From Clonostachys chloroleuca (lineage: Eukaryota > Ascomycota > Sordariomycetes > Hypocreales > Bionectriaceae): 64,000 bases of DNA. Every line of letters begins with the position of its first letter. The first letter of the stretch is position 1. Location of the stretch: assembly GCA_037952775.1 (NCBI GenBank), contig JBANAY010000003.1, positions 7,502,001 to 7,566,000 of the forward strand, read 5' to 3'. Shown here one piece after another: positions 10,856 through 23,274 of this stretch. The notes under the pieces are model-generated. The model did not search any database, was not told where the DNA came from, and saw only the letters and a list, made by a program, of their open reading frames with translations. Both the position numbers and the translations under genes were made by a program.

Positions 10856-11842
10856 TGTGTCTTCAGTATGTAGGTAAATGGGGGATTTTAGTATTGATTA
10901 ATAGGGAGGGGTAGAGCCGTAAAGATGTGTATTGGGTTGGAAGACAGGAATGTATGAATGATGATTCTTTTTCTCAAATAGATGACAGCGCGATGAGCCT
11001 TTTATGTCGAGACGGAATATGCCAATTCCAGTTTTCGTTGCAGAAACTCGTAAACAAGAAAACATAGGTGTTTTTTTTCCAGAAAGTTAAGAAAAAGCGA
11101 CAAAGAGATTGTACTTTGAAACTGCTACGTGCAATTGAAGAATCCTCATGTCTCCATGACGTGTTGGGTGTCGTGCTCTTACCTATCAGATGTACAAATA
11201 AAGCTTGTATTTTATTTCTAGGATAAGCCCGCTCCACCATATCGACTTGACATGAGCGGTCCGGCTGCATGCGAGAGCCGGAGAGTTGGCGTTAGGCTTT
11301 TATCACTAAGAGCACATGACTACCGCAGCACCACCAGTTCAACCTATGTTATTCCAAGCTCCCTCCATAATTCTAGCGACCCCTGCATTTGAAACATGGT
11401 GTTGGAATACCCCTACTGTCTCGGGCAATTCAAGGCAGAAAAACCATCACCGAGGTCCCAATATTGCAAGTCCCCATACATGTGGCTTCCTCAAACATGC
11501 TGCTCATCTCCATATATCTATTGAACTGAACTATGGCATCCTTAAGCTGTAGCTAGGCATCGCACACGTCTAACTCCTGCATAATCCACCGACTTTTGAC
11601 TGCTGCGAACGTCCTTCCATGCTCCACTAAAACAATTTTCCGTACTGGTTCTCGTATTTGTACATTAATTTTGATGCAAATGATTATCTTGGTTGCCATA
11701 AACACTTACATATACAACAGGCAATGATACCCAGGGGCAATAGTGATGGACCTGAAGCTCAAAGTGCTATGCTGTGCTTTCCATTAGGTCGTCTATTCAC
11801 AAACTTCTGTGGTCAACGGCAGTACTCACTGCGGATAAATAA
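10856..11842. other. intergenic region
   Basis: No coding signal. Contains the 5' flank of the preceding minus-strand gene. Confidence 0.45.
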
Positions 11843-12046
11843 CTACCTAGCATTGTCCATCCCCGGGGAATTCTGAAAGTGATTCCATTGAAGTCTTTCT
11901 TCGCATGGATCTTGCTCTTTCGAAAAATTAACAAGTAAGCCACTGGATACGGAAATCATCTTCGTTGATAGTACCTTGGGCACATTCTGTCCTAAGGCCA
12001 TAGGTAGCGCAGCAAAGACAAGTGGGAAGATCTTTGTGAAGAGCAT
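11843..12046 (-). CDS. possible small secreted protein
   Basis: A 67-codon frame starts with a good signal-peptide pattern (MLFTKIFPLVFAALPMALGQ). The rest is short with a single cysteine and no family resemblance. An intron with donor AAG|GTACTA near 11973 and acceptor TTTCAG near 11879 is possible and would change the C-terminus. It may be a decayed or mis-modelled secreted-protein gene. Kept only because of the N-terminal signal. Confidence 0.3.
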   Translation of the reverse strand: MLFTKIFPLVFAALPMALGQNVPKVLSTKMISVSSGLLVNFSKEQDPCEERLQWNHFQNSPGMDNAR

Positions 12047-13057
12047 GTTTTTAGTGTGGAGTGGATTGTCGTTGCGAACTTGTAGAAGACAAAGAGGTGA
12101 GGATGAGTTAAGCTTATTTAGGGGAACTATTTATGCAAAATTGTGGTAGGCGAACAAGTGTGTTGAAATGAAACCCTCCCGAGAAGGTGTTTTCATCTGA
12201 TACTACGAAGACTAGTAGTAATAGATTGACGTTCCCATGATATTGTGAGGTGTTATTTGTCTTGGGCCTTCGCCCCTGATTTTGCTGGGCCAAGATTGAG
12301 TTGAATAACCTTACATTCACCTGGGCCAATCCGTATGCCGTGCTGCCGAGGTGGCTTGCCTCATGTGACGTTCATCCAGTTCCACCATCGCCAGCCTGGA
12401 ATAAGTTCGAGGCACCTCGATAGCTCTTGCGAGATGGTTCTTCGTGAAATGTCTCATGTTCGTCGTAAGCTCGGAGTCACTCAAAACCAGCCATTACTTT
12501 TGCCACTGGAGATGTGTTTCGCAATGAGTCTAAAGGAATCATGAATCTAGAACTTAAAGATTCTCGTTTGATGTGTACCTGTAGTCGATGGTAGTGGTAG
12601 GTCATACAATGAAAAACAAACTGGTACTAGCCTAAAAGCTCTGCATGGAATGCTTACGGACACTTGCGATGCTTGTCTCCATCTGATTTAAGACCAATTG
12701 GCTTAAAGAAAAGAATTGCATCTTGGGGAACATTATTAGGTACTTGATCATTCGCTCGCCTCCTCCCCTTTGTATTTCATCAGCGCCTCATTGTTCTAAT
12801 TTGGTCGTTAATTTGGTCGTTTGACGGATCTAACTAAACCGCGCTTTGATGATAACAATAGCTAAGATCGCCGTTCCAAGCCTGTCTTGTCAGCCTTCCT
12901 TTTCACTGTTCATACATCCTGATGTCAAATAAAGCGAGTGACATGTTTCAAAAAGATGATCCCATTTCCTCTCACATGACATCCTTTGACTCAGACACTC
13001 TGACATCCACTACTCATGAAATAGGTTGTATTTGCCTGTACGATCAAGACACACTAA
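12047..13057. other. intergenic region
   Basis: About 1 kb with scattered short open frames and no recognisable product. Confidence 0.45.
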
Positions 13058-14343
13058 CTAATGTCCGACCATTGCTTGGTGAGCAGGGCCGTACCGGTTC
13101 CCCTCGGGCTTAGCATCGTTCACGATCTTTCTGATTTCCTTCTTCTCCTCATCCGTAAGATGCACATTTCTTGAAGCAAAGTTCTCTTCCAGTCGCTGTA
13201 CTTTGGTGGTTCCAGGGATGGCGATCATCCCTTGCGCGGCGACCCAAGCTAGAGCAATTTGAGGCAAGGTGCAGCCTTTGCGGACGGCCAGCTGCTTCAT
13301 CGCCTCGACAATGGCTTTGTTCTTGAAGAAGTTTTCTCCTTGAAATTTAGGGGCTGAAAGTAAAAAAATGAGCTACTGTGTCCCGAGAATTGGGCACATA
13401 AGAAACTTACATCCTCGGCGAAAGTCGTCCGCCGCGAAGTCGTCAGGCGTCTTGTAAGGAAAATCATCGACCAGCCAGCCATGGCCCAATGGGCTATAGG
13501 CCACGTATGCCACCCCCAACTCTTTCGCGGTGTCAATGAGCCCATCTGTTTCGTGGATGGTCTCAAACGCCGAATATTCTGCCTGAATGGCATCTATCTT
13601 GGCAACTATTGATACCAGTGAGTACTATGCACCTGTTATAGGAGCCAAAAATACTTAGGGAGAAATCATACTGGAATTAGCTTTACGAAGAGTTGCGGCT
13701 GAGCACTCGGAAAGCCCGATGTACTTGGCTTTTCCCTGCTTTCGGAGTGCGTCTAGCGCGGGGATGGACTCTTCAAGCGGAGTGTCTGGAAGGCACATGC
13801 GATTAGCACGGGAAAAGCCAAAGCGCATGAGTGTTCATACTTGGATCAATCCTGTAGAGGTAATATAGATCCGGCGCAAATCCAAGCCTCTCGATAGTAC
13901 CGTCAATATACTCTGCGATGTGTGAGGCTGAGTTGGTAACTTTGAAATCCGCAGTAAGGCCACACTTTGAGGCAACTAGAGCAGGCACTCGAATCAGCAA
14001 CATGAAAACAAAACAGAATCCATGGGTTGGACTTAATTACTGAAGATTTTGTCACGGAGGTTGTGTTTGCGAATAAAGTCTCCAAGGAGCTTCTCATTGA
14101 CGCCTTGGCGATATACCACCTAATTACCCCCAAGGTTAGATTCGACGGTCTTCCGCTTTGATTCACAAGGAAAATGTAACGCACTGCGGTATCCCAGAAG
14201 GTGCATCCAAGCTCAATGGCCTTTAGGAGAACAGGCTCGGCTTCTTCGAGGCTCAAGTTGCTCCCTAGGCCATGGCTGAGGCCCATGGCTCCATAGCCTG
14301 GTACCGGGACCTGGATACTTCCGAAAGGGATTGTTTGCGCCAT
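13058..14343 (-). CDS. aldo/keto reductase
   Basis: Six exons (14343–14185, 14119–14041, 13975–13841, 13785–13672, 13605–13411, 13353–13058) joined by 55–66-bp introns give 325 residues. The start MAQTIPFGS leads directly into the first barrel strand. FWDTAVVY carries the catalytic Asp and Tyr, FIASKCG the catalytic Lys, and the C-terminus has the cofactor-binding segment [15 protein letters not shown], as in AKR families close to plant auxin-induced and yeast pyridoxal reductases. These enzymes reduce carbonyls with NADPH in the cytosol. Unusually, the fourth tetrad position, normally His in a YYLHRxDP motif, reads LYYLYRIDP, with Tyr encoded at 13854–13856. All phases agree, so the model is firm; substrate is unknown and catalysis may be altered. 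Confidence 0.9.
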
Positions 14344-14693
14344 TTTGAGGAATTGAGTTGAATGTCGTCGTTTGATGGATGTAGGCAAAGTTTGCTGGGC
14401 TCATCTCATTCCAAGTACCAGCCATAGAGGCCAGTAGACAGGTCATATATAGTACTTCAATGGTCTCGGGCATGACGGAGATAGGATTTAGCCAAAACTC
14501 TGATAGCTGTTGCATCGTCCATCTCAGGACACCTACCCACACATGCATCTGGCTTATGAATTAGTGGGCCCACCTAGTTGGTATTAGCTACAGTTTCCCC
14601 ATCAGAAGGTTGATCTCTGTACGGATAGCAAAGCGTGGGACTTAATAGACTTTTGTAGGTTGTATAAATTCTGGGTTATGTCTCGACTGTAAC
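14344..14693. other. promoter-side spacer of aldo/keto reductase
   Basis: About 350 bp upstream of the reductase and downstream of the DUF3425 gene. No further feature seen. Confidence 0.5.
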
Positions 14694-15632
14694 TTAAATC
14701 TCAAAAATCAATGGTCCTTCTCCTCTTTTGGCCCTCCAAGAATTAGTCGACGCGATAATGCCGGGACAGTCTTTAACGAGGAACCCCCATTTTCGCAGAT
14801 ATGCTGCATTTACTTCCCAAACTCCATCATCTGATGCCTGTCCCCAAACAATCATCTCAGGCCTGTTGACCAGATTTGGATCCGAGTCACTGATATCCAT
14901 CAGATCACAGCATAGGTCGTCGTCATCCACAGTGCCAGCCTCCATTTCTCTAAGGAGGTTGTTTCGCAGTGCTGGGAAGTGTATTAGATCGATCCATGGA
15001 TGGTGAATGACTCTTATTTGTAATTCGTTTGGCGCTAATGCATCCGGGCACTCGGTTCTGGGTACTGTTTGCCACGTCTGAATAGGGTCAGCGAAGTTAA
15101 AGGGCGATATCATCTCATCGTTACATAAAGAACATGGCGACAAACCGATTTTATATGCATTACTTGCCAGCGCGTTCAGAAGATTGAGCCGGACGAGAAA
15201 TGGTAGACTGGCTGGGCGAGGGTCTTTAAGAGAATATTCTTCATAGGCCCGTCTCATCAGACTGATAGCAACTTGTCGCTTCCGATCATTGTCGATCATG
15301 TGCGGCCCGCCCAATAGTGTTTTCATGGCCGGAGGGATTGCTGAGAAGAAGTCTTCCCTCTTAGCAAGGGTGTTGGATGTGTCGCTGAGAGCCGGCTTGT
15401 GACCCAAGCCCTCAGCTGTCCGTTGAGACTTCTGTCTTCGGCCTATGCAACTGTCAGTTCGGGCAGCTACTGGGACTAGTCACGAGCTGGGGATGCTACA
15501 ATCTCCGAAAGAAACTTCACTTGACTTCAAAGGATAACTGAATGCCGCTGGCTCACCTCGACATCCAATTAAGTTGACTTTTCTGAGAAGAAAGGTGATA
15601 CAAGGCTCAAATTCCCGGTGGTGCAATTCCAT
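14694..15632 (-). CDS. DUF3425-domain protein, bZIP-regulator-like without a clear bZIP
   Basis: Two exons, 15632–15557 and 15442–14694, joined by a 114-bp GT–AG intron in matching phase, give 274 residues. The segment from about residue 125 (LPFLVRLNLLNAL, then HHPWIDLIHFPALRNNLL) and the C-terminal WEVNAAYLRKWGFLVKDCPGI are characteristic of DUF3425, which normally follows a basic leucine zipper in fungal transcription factors. Here the N-terminus has only a short basic piece (GRRQKSQR) and no N-x7-R bZIP pattern. Either the DNA-binding exon was lost or the true 5' exon was missed. The DUF3425 part is firm; the first exon is a guess that keeps the frame open. Confidence 0.7.
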
Positions 15633-16377
15633 TGTGGAGATCTTTCCAGGCTCTCAAGGTCTTCCCAGGGTCAGTTGATCTCGGAGTTACTGGAGCCCAC
15701 CCATCATCCAATGATTGGCTAAGGAAAGCCTAAATGCTAAATCGTAAGCCGGTTGCATTAGCGCAAGTTGGTTTGGATGTCACTGGTGGAACCATTCTGA
15801 AAGGTCGAGTCAGACTCAGATGCCGCGATTTCTACTGGCCCTGGCCTTATAGTACTGTGAAGGATTAAGCTTGCGGTTGAGATAAAAGGACTTACTGTGG
15901 CTCTTCGTTTGTTTGAAAAAGTTCATGACTCGTAGGATAATATCGTAACTGTCACCTGCATGTTCTAAATAGCATAGCAAAGCTAGACAGTAAGTGAATA
16001 TCCATTCCATAATCCCGGATCATATTATTGGCAAACACCAACCCCAAGATTCTCGTTTCAAAACTGCCATCCGCGATTGAATTTCCCCGTATTCAGTGGG
16101 CATAGGCCCGCATTCATACATCTCTATTGGCCCCGGCCCTATGGAGCTTCAGAAAGGCATGCCGTCATTCCATTAAATGGTAGCACTATCGGCAGTGTTT
16201 TCTTTCAGTATTATATTGCTTTAAAGGATAATCTTGGCTTTAAGGCCTTGAAGCCCATCGGGATATTTCTTTATAAGCTGGTTCATTTCGGATTTGACAC
16301 TGCAAACTCCAGCTATGGTCAGAGGGGCAAACCTCGAACCTCAAGAGGCCGCGCCATGAGTGGAAGTTCAATATGAC
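15633..16377. other. intergenic region
   Basis: About 745 bp between the DUF3425 and kinase-like genes; no recognisable product. Confidence 0.45.
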
Positions 16378-17570
16378 TTACTGGCCAAGAACTGAGGTCC
16401 ACTGAGGACACATACCCATGGTATGGAAATCATTTCTTCTGCAGCTTCTTGAGCATCGATCGGAGGGAAGGCATAGCTGATAAACTCACAGTGCGTAAAG
16501 AGCAACGCGATCATCGAATTCTTCTACGGGCTCGGAAACTCCCATCTGCTCTTTGTAGAGATTGATAAAATTCTGGTTGAGAGAGTAACGATCGGAGGTC
16601 ATGCATTGAAAGTCAACTGCGTCGACAATGAGAATAGGTACCGCTTCTACCGTTTGAGGATACTCAAACTCGAAATGGCCATAAAAGCAGCACGGATCAA
16701 ATAATGCCGCGGCTTTAGTGCGATGGTCTATTTGCACATTTCCATCCCAAAGATCGCCAAAGACGAGTTGAGGTTTAAGGCTCCTGCCACCTGTCTCGAG
16801 TGGTCGAAGAAGCCTTGGGACCACCAAATCAAAGAAGGTTTTCGCTAGCCCCTCGAGCTCTTCATCATAATTTAGGACGGCTTGGGCAAAATTGATGGAC
16901 GAACGTAACTCCCGAGAGAAGAACTCCTCCCAGGTCTCACACCAGGTGTTATCTACCTTCCTGCAACCGTAGAAAGTGGGAACATGGAAGCCGAATTTCC
17001 CCGTTGGTGATTCCTTGTGATGAATTTTACTAATGAGACGTATTAAAATATCATCAGACGGGTGTTCTTTATCAAGGTCGCGGAAGTATGTAAGGTAGAA
17101 AGCTTTGGAGTTATTAGTTTTGAACATGCCCCAGGCAATGGGAGGGACAATGGCTTCTGGAATGAGTTGGTGAATGAGGGTCATTGATTCAAATTCTCCT
17201 TCTGCCAGCTCTTTTGCTTCTTCTCGATTAAGGATCTTCATGAATCTAGTTAGCGATACCAAACAGTGGGGTTTGTATCGACGACTAAGTACCTTTATGA
17301 AAAATTCGTGGTCATCCTCGCCATCCTCGATAATAAATTTGTACCCGTTCGACCACTGAAAGTTAAGGAGTAAGCTTCATTCCTGTACCGGACTGACTTG
17401 GGCAGTGTTTTTGTTACTCTCGTGTCCCCGTGCTTGGAGATGCCAACCACCTGACCCTGGACGGGAAGAGCTGGTTGGGAGATTAGCATTTGTAGGCAGG
17501 GGGAATTTAGTGATCTGGGGAAATTACCTGCGACAATAGCCGGGTCAAGGGTCAACGTATCGGTATCCAT
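16378..17570 (-). CDS. fructosamine/ketosamine-3-kinase-like protein
   Basis: Five exons: 17570–17528, 17470–17418, 17355–17293, 17235–16490, 16438–16378. They give 321 residues with consistent phases. Features in order: a short glycine-containing N-lobe (ISKHGDTRW, then HEFFIK with the ATP-binding Lys), the ELAEGEFESM helix, the hinge FYLTYFRDLD, the catalytic-loop equivalent FGDLWDGN and the metal-binding ALFDPCCFYGH. This order and length fit the FN3K family, which phosphorylates protein-bound ketosamines so that they break down. The usual HGDLW reads FGDLW (Phe codon at 16759–16761). The last exon was found because the 16490 donor GTGAGT joins to LRNDFH..., as in relatives. The 17293/17235 junction uses acceptor ATGAAG and is slightly less certain. 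Confidence 0.8.
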
Positions 17571-18236
17571 GACGGCTGCGGTTTGAAGATAAAGCGTTAA
17601 CGAATATGAAGCTCTTGAACAGTGAAGCCTCCGAGACATGAATGTTGGTGCAGCCCCTCGTATCTTCTCTAGGGGGGCCCCTCAAACCCTCCAAAAGCTG
17701 CCTCCCCCCAATGCGATTAAGCGCCAGCCAAGGGTAAACGGAAACGCCTCTTCCAGTCTACGAATGGCAGCGAGGCTCCATGCAGGACGTGGGGTCGGAG
17801 AGTGAGATGTGCATTTCCGCGTGGATCTCGTAACGCGGAAGAGCGAATTAAAACGAGGAGAAGGATTGGGTGAGGCGCACTTTGCTATGTTTCATTACTG
17901 GGCGCTTCTAGGCCTTGCTGCGCCTGTTGGTCTGCATGGCGTGGTAGTGCCACTCTCTTCTACCATCGACAAATTGCTTGGATGGCCAACGATTTTCCCG
18001 CGCTGAACGAATAACGTCTTAGAAATCGCCCGAGACCTCGTAAGCGCTCCAGGAGTGCGTAGCTAGGCAATAGTTTGTTGTGGTCGAGATGCTGGTAGGT
18101 ATATATTCCCGCAGATTCAGTAAATTCTAATAGCTTAGGCTTTTTCTAGAGCTTCAGCGACCGAAAGCACAGCGATGTTGGTCTGAGCGGGGAAACGCAC
18201 GTGGAATCTGATGCCCATGCCTGGCAACAACGTGGG
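17571..18236. other. divergent promoter region
   Basis: About 665 bp between the kinase-like gene (minus) and the NLR gene (plus). No motif singled out. Confidence 0.5.
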
Positions 18237-21200
18237 ATGAGCTCAAGCAATCCTGTCGAGAATAGCAAGTTCTCCACTGATACTGGCGATAGCGAGCCCG
18301 GTCCAACCGGTGGTTCCTATTTTACGAGGCGATTTACGAAGACATTGTCGTATAAATGGCGGGACAAGAGTCCTCGGGAGGAAGCGCCAGTATCTACCGG
18401 GCTGAGGCTTCTACATAACTCGAATGATCCTCAACTGGATCTGGTATTCGTCCATGGCCTCAAAGGGCATCCAGTGAAGACCTGGCGCAAGAGTGGAGAT
18501 GAGCAAACATTTTGGCCGCAGTGCTGGCTACCATCTGAGCCCGGTTTTGAGCATGTCAATATCCATACCTTTGGCTATGAAGCCAACTTCGCAGATGCAA
18601 AGCTCCCAAGTATATTGAACATTCACGATTTTGGTCAATCGTTGTTTGAACAGATGCGGAATTGTCCACATTTGAGAAATAATGAGAGAGTATGTTCGTC
18701 GCCACTATCAAGTAAGGAGATGGGCTGCTAACGTACTACAGGGCCCAATCATTATGCTTGGACATTCGCTCGGCGGGCTAGTCATTAAGAAGGTATGGTG
18801 TCCTCGGGAACTTTCCCCTCCCACCCCGATGTAATGAGGCTTGAACACTCAAGAATATTATTGATTAAGAGTGATCAGGCATTCTTACTTGCTAGAGAGA
18901 CCCCTGAATTTCAGAGCCGGATACAAACCATCTTCTTTCTTGGCACACCTCATAGAGGATCTAAATACGCCAAAATTTTGAGCAGGATCCTTAGCCTTTC
19001 TGGCTCGTCATCTCCAAATTATGTCAAAGACCTAGAGCTTCATTCAGTAGCCACGCAGGTGCTTAATGATGACTTTAGCAAACAGGCTCACGATATTCAC
19101 ATCTACTCCTTTTATGAAACAAAGGAGATGAAGCTTGGTGTAACGTCTGGCATAGTTGTGCCCAGAAACTCTGCTATTTTGGGTAAGCATTTCATCATTA
19201 TCTTGGTCTCGACAACGAGTCTCACAATACAACCTACCTCCCAGGCCCGAGTTTCAAGAACGAACGAGTTCAATACCTCATCGCAGACCACAAAGAAATG
19301 TGTAAATTCAATAGTCCCAAGGACGCTAATTTCACAAGGCTTGCAAATGCCTTGTCTGGGGCTGTTGAAGACTTACTGACGAAAGGTACTACTTACAGCC
19401 CCCGTCGATGTAAATGGCTAAACTAAGATTAATAGGGCGCAATGGGAAAAAGCAGGAGAGTAAAGAGCAAATAAATTCCCTAATGGCATATTTGTCACTC
19501 TCAGAATGTTTCGATGAACGCTACCATGCGGTCGAGGGATCATGTCAATGGATCGACGACTTCGAGGAATTTCAAGAATGGAAAAATGCCGATACAACAA
19601 CATTGGGCCCCCATAAACAATCCTTTAGGTATCCTCCAGCATTCTTATGGGTTCATGCAAATCCAGGGACAGGGAAGACTGTTCTCGCGGCCCATGTCGT
19701 AAAGCAGCTTCAGGAACTCGACTTCGAATGTGCTTCTCACTACTTCCACATTGGCGGCAAAGCGTCACAGTCCTTGGCGTACTTTTTGCGGTCTATCGCT
19801 TTCCAAATGGCTGCACGAAATAGAGTAATTTGCGACAAACTTTTCAATCTCTGCAATGAAACCTCTCTACCGGATCTAGACGATGGTCGCTCCATTTGGT
19901 CGAAGTTTTTCAGCAGAGGAATCTTTCAAGTACTTTATCCCACCCGTGTCTGAATAAGAGCTACAGACTAATACATTTCTCTGCCCTAGATTCATGGACT
20001 TGGTCCGCAGTACTGGGTAATTGATGCTATGGACGAATGCCTCAAATATCAGGAGTTTTATACCATGTTGAAAGGTGAACAGCCTAGTTTCCCATTGCGA
20101 ATATTTGTCACGAGCAGAACAGTTTCAGATATGGCCTGCCTGTGTCGGCTGCTAGAAGCATCCTTGACCTTGAGCATCCTTGAAATTTCCGAGCGCTGCA
20201 GCATGTACGATATAAGCTGTTACATCGAGGCTCGCAGAGAAAGCCTTCCTGCTACTAGTACTGAAGAACAGTCTAAATTAGCAGCAGAAATTCTAAGACG
20301 ATCAAACGCCTGTTTCTTATGGGTTAAACTGGTGCTGGACGAGCTTGAGCAAGTTTACTCCAGTGAAAGCATCTTTCAAGTGCTGCATGCCATTCCAGAT
20401 AACATGATTCCGTACTACGAACGGACGATTGTGGCAATGGCAGGCAACAAGCACGAGAAACATATTGCAAAGGCTCTACTACTTTGGATTGTGGGAAGCA
20501 CTAGGCAATTGAAAGCAACAGAGCTCTCTCAGGCTTTAAAGATGGACATAGAAATCAGCCTACCAAACCCGGAGGAGGCCATCAAAGGCATTTGTGGTCA
20601 GCTGATCTCCGTTGACAAGTATTCCGGCATCGTTGATGTTGTTCATCCCACTGTCCGAGAGTTTCTCTTGACGGATGCTGCAGGAGAGTTCAAAATAAGA
20701 CGCTCTGTAGCTCACGAAAGAATTGCCCTTGTTTGTCTCAAAGCGTTGATGAGCCATGGGCTGCAACCTAGCCGTGGCCGCCCAGGCGCGCAGCGACGGG
20801 TTTCACACTCCCCGTTCTTGTCCTATGCCATGACGCAATTTTCAGAGCATATCCAGGGCGCATCGTCAGAAAGCCGCGATATTTTGATGGCAATTGATCA
20901 ATTCTTTCGCACCAATGCTCTAATTTGGATTGAGCATATCGCTCATAAAGGTGATCTTCACGTACTGATGAGAGCCTCGAAAAATCTGAAAGCATTCCTG
21001 GATCGAAGAGCCAAGTCCACATCACCACCCAACCACGAGCTGAAACACATCGAAGATTGGTCCACTGATCTCAGTAGATTACTTACCAAATTCGGTGACG
21101 CATTACTGATGAATCCATCCGCCATCTACTTTTTGATACCCCCGCTATGTCCACGCAATTCGGCCATACATAGCCAGTTTGGAGGCAAGCAAGGGAGCTT

Positions 21201-23274
21201 GAAGATTATTGGTTTCAGTCAAGAAGTATGGGACGACTGTGCTGCAGAACTGACCTTTGGAGAGGAGATGGCATCCTCGGTCTCATGTGGAGAGAACCTC
21301 GTTGCTGTCTCCATGGCCTCAGGCTTGATAAATCTGTACAGTACGCAAAGTTTTCAACAGGTCGGCGCTCTCCATTCAAAGTGGCCAGTGGACATTGTTT
21401 GCTTCATAGATGAAACAATCATTGTCTGTACCACAAAATCCCTTTCCCTCTTCGACAGACAAGGGGCGAAATTGTGGGAAAGGAAAACAAGAACTCGCTG
21501 CATCTATCTAACAATTTACGGCGATGAAATCTTTGGGGTCAGTGAGCATGGTGCCGTGTTAACGTGGGCAATGCCTGATGGCAAGCTCCTGGACAATCAT
21601 CGTTTTGAGTTCAGGAATCACCAAGCCGATACAGAATACAATCAGCTCCAAGACAGAGTGCCTTCTGTCGCCTCAATATCCCCCGATATACAAGTGCTGG
21701 CACTTGGGTACAGAAGTGGTACCGTCTGCCTCTGGGACGTTGAGAGCAAAGAGTTCATAACCTGGGCTATGGATGATCGGGATAGACAACCCTCACAAAT
21801 CATTTTTAACCCAAACCCGAATATGAATCTGTTCGTAGTGATGTATGCGAACCACACTATGACTCTATACGAGACTGGATGGGGCCAGATGGTTCATTCA
21901 TACACGCCTCCTCGGCAATGTGGCGTATCAGGGGCTACGTGCTCACCTGATGGAAGGACGCTCGCTACAACTAATACCCTCGGTCACTTACAAATATGGG
22001 ACTTCGAGACTTTGACATTGCTGTATGATCTTGAAGCGCCGTCTTTATCTTCTAGAACTATCAGGTTCACCTCCAGCGGAACCAGCATCATTGACCTCAC
22101 TTCTCAGAGTATGCGTGTCTGGTCGCCCAGCACCCTCATTCGGAAGAGTATGGATGAAGAAGAGAGCATTAGAGACGACGAGTTAGCCACCCCTGTTGCC
22201 AAAGGGCAATACAATCGAATGAGATCGACCAGGATCACAGCATTGTGTGCACATCCCTCGTTGCCTCTGGTATTCGCCGGCAGTGCTGTGGGTGTCATCA
22301 CCGCATATAGTTCCGACACGGGATTAGAATTGGGCGAGCTCTATTCTCATTCACTGAAACACAACATCTCTCACATTGCCGTGAGCAGGAAGAATGCACT
22401 GACTTCAGCGAATAGCGCTTTTATCATGATGCACAAGCTTGACTTGAGCGAGCTCTCATCGTCAAAAGTCACCTCAACTATCCTCTACGAAGAGCGCATT
22501 CAACAAGTCGTTAGTCAACTTTGCTACAGTAATTCTGGAGACTTTCTTGTGATTTCAAGCAGGAATTCCCACCGCTTCTTTTCTGACGATGGATCGTTGG
22601 TACATACACATCAAATAATGGAACATCAGAGAACCCCCTGCCTATGGTTCCCAATACCAGCTCATGGAAAGGGGTCTGACTTCTTCCTGGTCCATAACTG
22701 GGAATTGGCTCGATACTCAAGTGACGACTTTTCCAAACCCGTTCAAGGCTCGGAGATTAGATTACAAGTTGACAAAGAACTCGACGACGACAACTTTAGC
22801 TTCGTCTCGGGAGCCATTCATTCAGACGGCCAGACCCTGGTCCTCGAATCTGAGGATCATGTTAGCTTTCAGAAATCTTCGACAACCTACGTCTTCGAGC
22901 TTGGCAAATCGAGGAACCAAGAATTGAAGCCAGCGTGCAGGTTAGAAGCCGACTTTTGTCAACGCTTCCTCTCAATCAGCCCGGCGACTAAAAATATCAA
23001 CTTTTTACATCGAAATTCGTGGCTCTCCAGTCTGAGTCTGAGGGATCTGAACAATCAGAGCCCTAACTGCACATATTCTCAGCATTTATTTGTACCAAAC
23101 GAATTTGTGGCCAGTAGAAATGGTTCCGAAGCCCGTTTCTTGGCCACTGCCGCAGATAACATCATCTTTTGCCAGCACGATAAGCTTGTCATTGTGAAAA
23201 ACTGGTCAAGATTTATAGACCGGAGGGGATGTCGGATCGATGATTATAGGATGACTGAGAAAGGTGGGAGTTAG
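18237..23274 (+). CDS. NLR protein: alpha/beta hydrolase – NACHT – WD40-like
   Basis: Six exons (18237–18689, 18742–18792, 18879–19182, 19245–19385, 19436–19929, 19990–23274) give 1575 residues. Residues ~70–315 are a lipase/esterase (DUF676/SesB-like) fold: VFVHGLKGHP oxyanion region, GHSLGG with nucleophile Ser160, FFLGTPHRGS, and the ADHKEMCKF region holding the expected catalytic His. Residues ~345–600 form a NACHT: P-loop NPGTGKT (393–398), Walker B YWVIDAMDEC (489–498) and sensor IFVTSRT. From ~780 on there are degenerate WD40/propeller repeats (LATTNTLGHLQIWDFETL). Fungal proteins of this build are NOD-like receptors; characterised ones (HET-E/HET-D class) control heterokaryon incompatibility, and SesB is a known N-terminal effector type. 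The repeats are diverged, not the near-identical repeats of rapidly evolving HET-E genes. Start chosen at the first Met of the open frame. Confidence 0.92.
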
